A DNA stretch of 19,774 nt from positions 1 through 19,774 of the forward strand of contig JBDNFD010000044.1 of assembly GCA_041689995.1 (NCBI GenBank), read 5' to 3'. The DNA is from DASSWG01 sp041689995. Its GTDB lineage: Bacteria > Bacteroidota > Bacteroidia > Flavobacteriales > Flavobacteriaceae. Made by a program: the position numbers and the translations under genes. Under the pieces are notes generated by a model that was given only the letters and a program-made list of their open reading frames with translations, was not told where the DNA came from and ran no database searches. Shown in pieces: positions 13,977-19,774 of this stretch. Every line of letters starts with the position of its first letter. The stretch's first letter is position 1.

Positions 13977-14014
13977 TTAAACCTAACAGATTTTTAAAAA
14001 CCTCTTAGGTTTAA
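13977..14014. repeat. 38-bp imperfect palindrome
   Basis: TTAAACCTAA (13977-13986) is mirrored by TTAGGTTTAA (14005-14014). Inside, AG pairs with CT and TTTTT with AAAAA, so all 38 bases fit one palindrome with only two mismatched pairs. It lies between the DUF6146 stop and the DUF6787 promoter. It resembles AACCTAACAGG-type dispersed hairpins I associate with Flavobacteriia and may end DUF6146 transcription. Confidence 0.65.
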
Positions 14015-14023
14015 GGGAAGATA

Positions 14024-14416
14024 TTACAAATCCTGCTTATATTTTTCTTGAAAAAATTCGTAATACATGTATAACATGTAATTCAGTTTCAATCCGTAAT
14101 CCAATTGCGGATCGTAATTGATTTTGTTGGGGTACAAATCGCTTTGTTTCGGGTCATTTGCACGTCGATTATATTCTGTGGTGTAAACCCGGTTTTTTTG
14201 TTTCAAATAGCCTAAATCATAGCTTTCCATTGGAAGTTCAGTCGCCAGCCACCGATCGAAATCGGGTTCAAAAACGATTAATTTGAAATTGAGGCTGTCG
14301 TTTTCGATCGTGACGGTGTCTCCAGTTGTGGAGTGGTCCGGTATTTCACGGTCTTTGACAGCACCACAACCATAAATTAATAAAACAAGCAAAGAAAGGG
14401 TTGTAAAAATCTTCAT
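14024..14416 (-). CDS. DUF6146 family lipoprotein
   Basis: The 130-residue protein starts MKIFTTLSLLVLLIYGCGAV, a lipoprotein signal with the lipobox Cys at 17, so it should be lipid-anchored in the periplasm or outer membrane. The mature part has GDTVTIENDSLNFKLIVFEP, then FDRWLAT and a C-terminal INYDPQLDYGLKLNYMLYMY, which fits the DUF6146 family of Flavobacteriia as I remember it; no function is known. In relatives it commonly lies near DUF6787, as here. No intact upstream partner is present: the next genes are divergent. A palindrome follows its stop. Confidence 0.75.
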   Translation of the reverse strand: MKIFTTLSLLVLLIYGCGAVKDREIPDHSTTGDTVTIENDSLNFKLIVFEPDFDRWLATELPMESYDLGYLKQKNRVYTTEYNRRANDPKQSDLYPNKINYDPQLDYGLKLNYMLYMYYEFFQEKYKQDL

Positions 14417-14632
14417 AGAATAAAAATACAGAAAAAATCAACACCAATTAAAACTTTGGGAAAATTAAAGGATTTTCTTCTGATTTTTTTTTATAACTCG
14501 CAGCTGTAAGTTTACTTAACACAATAAATCATATAACAATTTAAAACTTTAAGGATCAGTAGTTAGCTGTTTCGTTTCACTATGTTATTGATGGCATCTT
14601 ATATACTGATCTCCATAATTATTAATAAAACA

Positions 14633-15166
14633 ATGAAAACATTATTTTTATCCATTCTATTTATCACTTCGCTAACCTTAAACGCACAAATAACCAAAAA
14701 TAATTGGATGATGGGAGGAGATATATCTTTCTCTTATACAGAAAGTAAATCTGATATTGGAGGCAAAACTTTCACAATGAAAGGTTCGCCAAACATTGGA
14801 TACTTTTTTTTTAACAAAGTTGCGGTTGGTGCAAAAATAGATTATACTTTTTCACGATCTAAATTTGAAACTGGTACAACGAAGTTTGATCGTCTTTTAG
14901 CATCCCCTTTTGCGAGGTATTATTTTTTGGAAGTCGAAAAACCATTCAATGTTTTTTTGGAAAGTTCATATGGATTTAGTTTATTTAACGAGAATAACTT
15001 AACAGAATTTTCCGCAAAAGCTGGTGCTGCTATATTTTTGAACCGTAGTGTAGCGTTTGAAATTGCGCTCGAATATTTAAACTCAAACACAAATAACATC
15101 TATGTTGGTTCTAATACTATCCTTTTGGGTTTTGGAATTCAAGTGTATTTAGAAAGAGAAAAATAA
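14633..15166 (+). CDS. Outer-membrane beta-barrel protein, small (OmpX/OprF-like barrel)
   Basis: The ATG at 14633 gives 177 residues starting MKTLFLSILFITSLTLNAQI, a standard signal peptide. An in-frame ATG at 14582 would add a 17-residue leader before it and is unlikely. The mature chain alternates hydrophobic and polar residues in strands such as WMMGGDISFSY, NIGYFFFNKVAVGAKIDYTF and TILLGFGIQVYLEREK, consistent with an eight-stranded barrel. The last strand ends with aromatic and charged residues rather than a terminal Phe. It sits 17 bases before the frameshifted T9SS gene and probably shares its message. By eye both genes are more AT-rich than the housekeeping genes around them, suggesting a later insertion. 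No ligand can be named. The gap upstream (14417-14632) shows no clear feature. Confidence 0.8.
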   Translation: MKTLFLSILFITSLTLNAQITKNNWMMGGDISFSYTESKSDIGGKTFTMKGSPNIGYFFFNKVAVGAKIDYTFSRSKFETGTTKFDRLLASPFARYYFLEVEKPFNVFLESSYGFSLFNENNLTEFSAKAGAAIFLNRSVAFEIALEYLNSNTNNIYVGSNTILLGFGIQVYLEREK

Positions 15167-15183
15167 TTAAACACAATAATAAA

Positions 15184-16762
15184 ATGAAAAAAACAATAAC
15201 TATAATTTTGTATGGTCGTATCAACAATTTTTTATGGCCAAAATGTAACGGTTTCTATTGAGAACCTAAAAGTAAATGGAGTAAACCTCTCAAACGGTTT
15301 GCCAATAGATCTGGGAACAAGTTCATCTGCAAATGTGACATTTAGAGTGGATTTAGCGAAAGATCAATTCTACACTATTGGGAACTGTAAAGTTTGGATA
15401 AGTGTTTTTGATAATTATGGAGGAATCACAGAGCATTTTATAACTAACGTTCCTCAAAGCGAATTTATTGTTGGAGCTTCGGCCTCTTATGATTTTGATA
15501 TTCTCACATCAGAAATTAATTTTGGAGATGGCAATTATCTGTCCGCTGTACTGAAACAAAATGTCCAACCAGGAACGGAGTGGGAATCTGAACATATACC
15601 CATTATAAAAGCTCCTCCTTTTGAACTTTCACCCAGTTCTTTAACCTTATCCTGTAATAACACAAATCCTGTAATCTTCACGGTTTCACATTCATCAGGT
15701 ATTAATGGTACAATTACTTATCAATGGAATATTGGAAGTGGGTGGTCTGGAACTGTAAATTCTAATATGGATTCAGTTACTCTTACTCCAATTGATGGTA
15801 TTGTATTGCCTTCAGATGTTTCGGTAACACCTATTTATAATGGCGTTCCTCAATCAACAATAACATGCAATGTTAACCGTGCTTCTTTTTCAACATCTGC
15901 AACAATAGCCGGTAGCAGCTCATTATGTTCCACCTCCTACTATTCAGTAAACAATCTACCAAATGATGTATCTGTTACTTTGTGGAGTATTTCCGACAAT
16001 AATATTGCCACTATTCATGAAATTGGAAATCATGCGGCCTTAACAGCCACAGGAAAAGGAACGATGACTATTTCCGCTACATTAACAAATTTATGTGGAC
16101 AGACAAAAACAATTGAAAAATCAATTATTGTTGGCTCTCCAACAGTTACATCTTATGGCATAAATGGCGGTTATGATAATGCAGCAGTTAATTCAGTAAT
16201 TCATTACAATGTCGATTGGCAAATAGGTATAACAGGTTATGAATGGTCAGTTACTCCAAATACAACATGTAGTTTAGGAGCAGGTCCAACTATAAATGAT
16301 AGCAATTCAAATGTTTATGTTTCAACAACTAGATTTGCAGATATAAATATGGGAGCATGTATAGGTACATATTCTGTTTCTTGTAAAGCAATTAACGATT
16401 GTGGCTTAACTTTTATAGGCCAAAAGTTTGTAGAGGTTTATGATCCGTATGACAAATATGATAATCCATGTGATAATAGTTGGGAATTATCATCATATCC
16501 GAATCCAATAAAAAACGATGGTACTATATTTGTGAATAGATATCCGCCAGGAAACCCTTGTGATGATTTCCAATTTAAAACAACAAAAAAAACAACAAAT
16601 AAGGTTAAAATTTACGATTTTTATGGCAATGTGGTTTATAAAAATGAGTTTAACATAAACAAATTTAGACTTAGCGATTTAAATTTAAAAACTGGAAACT
16701 ATATTTTAAGTGTATTTTCTTCAAATGGAGAAGACTTAAAAAGAATTATTATTATAGAATAA
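15184..16762 (+). pseudogene. Secreted T9SS type A protein with frameshifted signal peptide
   Basis: The main frame runs from 15212 to 16762 (516 codons from an internal ATG) and encodes beta-sandwich repeats: CARDB-like early part, then segments such as TYQWNIGSG and TITLSLC-like strands, a BIG2-like stretch (ALTATGKGTMTISATL), a PKD-like part (YEWSVTPN), and a type A T9SS tail (LSSYPNPIKNDGTIFVN, KIYDFYGNVVYKNEF, LKTGNYILSVF). The natural start appears to be the ATG at 15184, in another frame: it reads MKKTITIIL, then goes out of frame. Removing one T from the TTTT at 15206-15209 joins MKKTITIIC to MVVSTIFYGQN, a perfect signal peptide. As written, the secreted form needs a frameshift; initiation at 15212 lacks the basic start. 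Either a real lesion or a sequence error. Confidence 0.75.
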
Positions 16763-16776
16763 AAACAAATTTTCAT

Positions 16777-16798
16777 AATAGATAAATATCTATTTTTT
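16777..16798 (+). terminator. Hairpin terminator after the T9SS gene
   Basis: AATAGAT (16777-16783) pairs perfectly with ATCTATT (16788-16794) around AAAT and is followed by TTTT. It lies 15 bases after the stop at 16762. The stem is short and AT-rich, so efficiency is uncertain. Confidence 0.5.
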
Positions 16799-17091
16799 GT
16801 CTGGATTAAAGACATCATTTTAGTGTTTGTACCTTTGAGCCGTTTACTAAATCCAATTTCTGTATAATTTGCGGTACAAAATATATATTCGATACTCTTT
16901 TTTGAGATATATGAATAAAAGGCTGGTCTATTCTAAACAACAAGTTAATGTAACAAAATTTATCTACTTGCCCCGAAGAGTTTCTCGCGGACTTTGAGTT
17001 TTAGACTTTGAGACCCAAAACACTGAACGGCAAGATCGAGTTTTTAATCAAATAGTGTTAACTGTTTGCAATACTGAAAACAATATAATCT
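16799..17091. other. Gene-free stretch with an orphan -7 element and a short direct repeat
   Basis: No convincing ORF is present; the longest ATG frame, at about 16911, has 28 codons. An exact TAnnTTTG match, TACCTTTG, lies at 16830-16837 on the plus strand with nothing coding downstream. ACTTTGAG occurs twice (16991-16998 and 17005-17012). A block CTTGCCCCGAAGAG at about 16968-16981 is GC-richer than its surroundings. I take this as decayed intergenic DNA at the edge of the AT-rich insert. Confidence 0.4.
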
Positions 17092-17451
17092 TTAATTACC
17101 CTCTTCCAGCACTTCCACGGTCACGCCGACAATTCCTTTTGCAATGAATCCAAGCATTTCCGCTGCCGCTTTTGAAACATCAATAATCCTTCCCATTACA
17201 AAAGGACCGCGGTCGTTCACCCGCACGATCACCGATTTGTGGTTTACCAAATTGGTGACTTTCACTTTTGTGCCGAAGGGTAAATTGGGATGCGCAGCCG
17301 TTAGTTTTGACGACTGGAACATCTCTCCACTGGCAGTGGGCTTACCATCAAATTTTTCCCCATAAAAAGAAGCTTTTCCAGTTTGCAGTTTCGGTTGGGA
17401 AAATGCAGAAATGGAGAAAAAAAGAAGCAGCGGAAGCACGTATTTCAACAT
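17092..17451 (-). CDS. rlpA: RlpA-like septal ring lytic transglycosylase family protein
   Basis: The 119-residue protein has a signal peptide (MLKYVLPLLLFFSISAFSQ) and a single double-psi beta-barrel domain. Its motifs are GKASFYGEKFDGKPTASGE, LTAAHPNLPFGTKVKVTNL, VIVRVNDRGPF and IIDVSKAAAEMLGF, where the Asp of NDRGPF is a conserved active-site position of the RlpA/expansin group. RlpA proteins cleave denuded glycan strands in peptidoglycan at the septum. This copy lacks the C-terminal SPOR domain that targets larger RlpA to the septum and has no lipobox, so it is a minimal, probably periplasmic form. Its ATG lies 9 bases after the serA stop, so it is likely read from the serC-serA message. 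Confidence 0.92.
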   Translation of the reverse strand: MLKYVLPLLLFFSISAFSQPKLQTGKASFYGEKFDGKPTASGEMFQSSKLTAAHPNLPFGTKVKVTNLVNHKSVIVRVNDRGPFVMGRIIDVSKAAAEMLGFIAKGIVGVTVEVLEEGN

Positions 17452-17460
17452 TGAAAAAAA

Positions 17461-18423
17461 TTAGGAATCCATATTTTTGGAAATTGCAATAATTTGCTCA
17501 GCTAATTCCGTGCCAATTCTATCTTGAGCTTCCATTGTCGATCCGCCGATGTGTGGGGAAAGGGAAATATTGTGGTTCATCAATATTTTGATTTCTGGGG
17601 AAGGTTCGTTTTCAAAAACATCGAGGGCCGCAAACGATAATTTTCCATTGTCCAAAGCTTCGATCAAGGCCACTTCGTCCACAACTCCGCCACGGGCCGC
17701 ATTGATGATTCCCGCACCATCTTTCATCATGTTGATTTCCTTTTTTCCAATTCTACATTCTTTCTTGGAAGGAACATGAACCGTGATGAAATCTGCTTGT
17801 TTCAATACTTCCGGTAAGGGCATTTTTTCTACTTCCAAGGTGATTTTCTTATTGTTGAAAAATTCCAATTCCAACGGCACTTTTTCGTTATCATCACCAC
17901 GGGCGATAACTTTCATTCCATTTCCCAATCCAATTTTTGCGACTTCTTTCCCAATTCGGCCAAACCCGATAATACCCAAGGTTTTTCCTTGAAGTTCAAT
18001 CCCTTTGGCATAACTTTTTTTCAAATCCTTGAATTTGGTGTCACCTTCCAAGGGCATTTCCCGATTCGAATGATTTAGAAATCGAGTGGCTCCATATAAA
18101 TGGGCGAAAACAAGTTCGGCAACGCTTCGAGAAGAGGCGGCCGGGGTGTTGATGACTTTCAAGCCTTTTTCCCGTGCATATTCCACGTCAATATTATCCA
18201 TTCCAACTCCGCCGCGACCTATAATTTTCAAGGAAGGACAATTGTCGATAATATCTTTTCGCACTTGTGTCGCGCTTCGTACCAACAACACGTCAATTTT
18301 GTGTTCGTTGATATATGTCTCTAATTGATTCTGCGCAACTTTCGTTAATATAACTTCAAATCCCGCATTTTTCATTGCTTCGGCACCAGAATTGGAAATA
18401 CCGTCGTTCGCTAATATTTTCAT
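17461..18423 (-). CDS. serA: D-3-phosphoglycerate dehydrogenase (short form, no ACT domain)
   Basis: SerA oxidises 3-phosphoglycerate to 3-phosphohydroxypyruvate with NAD, the first step of serine synthesis. The 320 residues show the D-2-hydroxyacid dehydrogenase pattern: RGGVGMDNIDV (70-80), the Rossmann loop LGIIGFGRIGKEVA (149-162), and the catalytic set Arg244 (NAARGGVVDE), Glu273 (FENEP) and His291 (SPHIGGST). The C-terminal ACT domain that makes longer SerA proteins serine-sensitive is absent, so this form is probably not inhibited in that way. Specificity is supported by the adjoining serC, which supplies the next enzyme of the pathway. The gap to serC is 126 bases and holds a decayed hairpin; rlpA follows closely. 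Confidence 0.93.
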   Translation of the reverse strand: MKILANDGISNSGAEAMKNAGFEVILTKVAQNQLETYINEHKIDVLLVRSATQVRKDIIDNCPSLKIIGRGGVGMDNIDVEYAREKGLKVINTPAASSRSVAELVFAHLYGATRFLNHSNREMPLEGDTKFKDLKKSYAKGIELQGKTLGIIGFGRIGKEVAKIGLGNGMKVIARGDDNEKVPLELEFFNNKKITLEVEKMPLPEVLKQADFITVHVPSKKECRIGKKEINMMKDGAGIINAARGGVVDEVALIEALDNGKLSFAALDVFENEPSPEIKILMNHNISLSPHIGGSTMEAQDRIGTELAEQIIAISKNMDS

Positions 18424-18439
18424 ATTTTGTTTTTTTATT

Positions 18440-18457
18440 TCCCCACGAAAGCAGGGA
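18440..18457. repeat. Decayed hairpin repeat between serC and serA
   Basis: TCCCCACGAAAGCAGGGA folds as TCCC/GGGA with two mismatches, then C-G around a GAAA loop. It looks like a worn copy of TCCCTGC-GAAA-GCAGGGA, a kind of dispersed intergenic hairpin I associate with Flavobacteriia. The rest of the 18424-18549 spacer shows no promoter consensus. Confidence 0.3.
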
Positions 18458-18549
18458 TATTTTTAATTACTTCCTTAAAATGTTGGCTATAGTCACTGTT
18501 TACTGAACAATGAATATTTAAACACTGCCAACTGCTACTACAAACTAAA

Positions 18550-19614
18550 CTATGCTTTTCGTTCCAGTTCGCTCATCACATCCACTAATACCGTCACGCT
18601 TTCAAAGGGAAGCGCATTGTACATAGAAGCGCGATATCCGCCTATACTTCGGTGGCCGTTCAGTCCATTGATGCCGGCCTCTTTCACCATGCTTTCGAAG
18701 GTTTCTTTCAAATTCTCATTTGTGAGGTTGAAAGTAGCGTTCATCAAGGAACGATCTTCTTTTGCTGCAAAGCCTTTAAATAATGGATTGATGTCAATTT
18801 CAGAATAAAGCAAATCTGCTTTCTTTTCGTTTTCTTTTTCAATTTCTGCAACTCCGCCCATTTTTTTCAACCAACGCAAGGTTAACATAGAAACATAAGT
18901 GGCATATACCGAAGGAGTGTTGAACATGCTTCCTTTTCCAATATGAGTGGAATAATTCAACATGGAAGGGATTTTTCGGGAGACTTTCCCCAAAAGATCT
19001 TCTTTAACCAGAACTAAAGTTGTTCCGGCCGGACCCATATTTTTTTGTGCCCCAGCATAAATCAGGTCAAATTTAGAAAAATCCAGTTGACGGGAAAAAA
19101 TATCACTGCTCATGTCGCAAATCAATGGAACTTCGGTCTGCGGAAAACTTTTCATTTGCGTTCCGACAATAGTGTTGTTGCTGGTGCAATGGAAATAATC
19201 CACATCGCCGGGAATAGTATAATTTTTCGGAATATAATTGAAATTTTTGTCGGCGGAAGAAGCTACTTCTACCACTTCACCAAATAGCTTAGCTTCTTTA
19301 ATGGCATTGGATGACCAAGTGCCGGTGTTGAGATATGCCGCCTTTTTTTCAAGCAAGTTATAAGCGATCATCAAAAATTGCAAGCTTGCGCCACCTTGTA
19401 AATAAAGTGCTTTATATCCTTTTCCTTCCAAATTCAAGTGTTCAAGAGCCAAAGAGCGTGCCTCTTCCATCACATCCACAAAATCTTTGCTGCGGTGTGA
19501 GATTTCCAAAATAGAAAGTCCCGCATTGTTGAAATTTAAAACGGCTTGTGAAGCTTCTGTAAAAACTTCTTGAGGAAGTATGCAAGGTCCGGCACTGAAA
19601 TTATGTTTTTTCAT
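18550..19614 (-). CDS. serC: Phosphoserine aminotransferase
   Basis: SerC transfers an amino group from glutamate to 3-phosphohydroxypyruvate to give phosphoserine, and can also serve pyridoxal phosphate synthesis. The 354 residues match the family. The start MKKHNFSAGPCILPQEV, the strand YLQGGASLQF (71-80), NTGTWSSNAIKEA (96-108) and the PLP-binding Lys191 in YAGAQKNMGPAGTTLV are all standard; the C-terminal NGHRSIGGYRASMYNALP carries the phosphate-binding Arg residues. It is cytoplasmic and is transcribed with serA downstream. The promoter side carries a near-consensus -7 element and, directly beyond it, the octamer tandem array. Confidence 0.96.
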   Translation of the reverse strand: MKKHNFSAGPCILPQEVFTEASQAVLNFNNAGLSILEISHRSKDFVDVMEEARSLALEHLNLEGKGYKALYLQGGASLQFLMIAYNLLEKKAAYLNTGTWSSNAIKEAKLFGEVVEVASSADKNFNYIPKNYTIPGDVDYFHCTSNNTIVGTQMKSFPQTEVPLICDMSSDIFSRQLDFSKFDLIYAGAQKNMGPAGTTLVLVKEDLLGKVSRKIPSMLNYSTHIGKGSMFNTPSVYATYVSMLTLRWLKKMGGVAEIEKENEKKADLLYSEIDINPLFKGFAAKEDRSLMNATFNLTNENLKETFESMVKEAGINGLNGHRSIGGYRASMYNALPFESVTVLVDVMSELERKA

Positions 19615-19646
19615 GAGTGGTTTTTTTGTATGTTTTTCAATAGCTA

Positions 19647-19654
19647 CAAAGATG
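19647..19654 (-). promoter_or_regulatory. Probable -7 element for serC
   Basis: The minus strand reads CATCTTTG then TAGC, one base off TAnnTTTG, 33 bases upstream of the ATG at 19614. The -33 region would fall at about 19672-19680, inside the first copies of the tandem array. Confidence 0.4.
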
Positions 19655-19666
19655 CGAAAATTAATT

Positions 19667-19774
19667 GTGAATTAGTGAATTAGTGAATTAGTGAATTAGT
19701 GAATTAGTGAATTAGTGAATTAGTGAATTAGTGAATTAGTGAATTAGTGAATTAGTGAATTAGTGAATTAGTGA
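19667..19774. repeat. Octamer tandem repeat (GTGAATTA)n, 13.5 perfect copies to window edge
   Basis: From 19667 the unit GTGAATTA repeats without a single error for 108 bases and continues past the end of the window. The unit length is not a multiple of three and the array contains stops on reading through, so it is non-coding. The perfect copies point to recent expansion by replication slippage. The array begins where the serC -33 region would be. Confidence 0.97.

Noticed and set aside
16911..16997. 28-codon plus-strand ORF in the gene-free stretch
   Set aside because: Too short, no hydrophobic or conserved pattern, and not positioned after the orphan -7 element in a convincing way.
16960..17012. 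GC-richer block with CCCCGAAGAG and a direct repeat, considered as a tRNA or small RNA
   Set aside because: No cloverleaf, anticodon arm or paired stems could be formed; only ACTTTGAG repeats twice.
19667..19774. CRISPR array
   Set aside because: The units are 8 bases long and contiguous, with no spacers, so it is a simple tandem repeat.

Overview
The window looks like a chromosomal segment of a Bacteroidota member, most likely Flavobacteriia. Four large secreted proteins end in type IX secretion (T9SS) sorting domains. Several genes carry the Bacteroidota -7 promoter element TAnnTTTG, and none shows a convincing Shine-Dalgarno site. Small families I know mainly from Flavobacteriia (DUF6146, DUF6787, DUF6090) are present. 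No rRNA, tRNA or CRISPR array was recognised. Family names come from motif recognition and memory, not from a database search.

Layout, left to right. 1-391: the 5' end of a small gene leaving the window on the minus strand, and an orphan coding-like fragment. 392-5135: two divergent genes for secreted proteins, a 1058-residue type B T9SS protein (minus) and an S74-chaperone protein with a type A T9SS tail (plus). 5161-6152: a Gfo/Idh/MocA oxidoreductase (minus) whose 3' end lies inside a palindromic repeat. 6310-7584: a tight plus-strand operon of a minimal nucleotidyltransferase (MNT), a HEPN protein (HepT-like, a predicted toxin-antitoxin pair) and protein-L-isoaspartate methyltransferase.

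7585-9092 is an accessory, decayed stretch. It holds a broken DUF6090-type membrane gene with its promoter, a GC-rich hairpin inserted in that gene, a Y1 (IS200/REP-associated type) transposase bracketed by nested inverted repeats, and two short ORFs in one frame separated by a stop. 9093-10969: a pentapeptide-repeat protein and a secreted SGNH-like protein with PKD and T9SS tail.

10996-14416 is mostly housekeeping: aroB (minus) divergent from proline dehydrogenase (plus), a strong bidirectional terminator, then minus-strand DUF6787, a truncated His-rich gene and a DUF6146 lipoprotein. 14633-16762 is an AT-rich two-gene insert: an outer-membrane barrel and a T9SS protein whose signal peptide is frameshifted. 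17092-19614 is a minus-strand serC-serA-rlpA run: two steps of serine biosynthesis plus a small RlpA-type wall protein. The window ends in an octamer tandem array (GTGAATTA)n lying against the serC promoter.

I see no convincing wholly new system. The best leads are the MNT-HEPN pair fused by coupling to the repair methyltransferase, the layered wreckage around the Y1 element, the signal-peptide frameshift, and the order of self-cleaving S74 domain before the T9SS tail.
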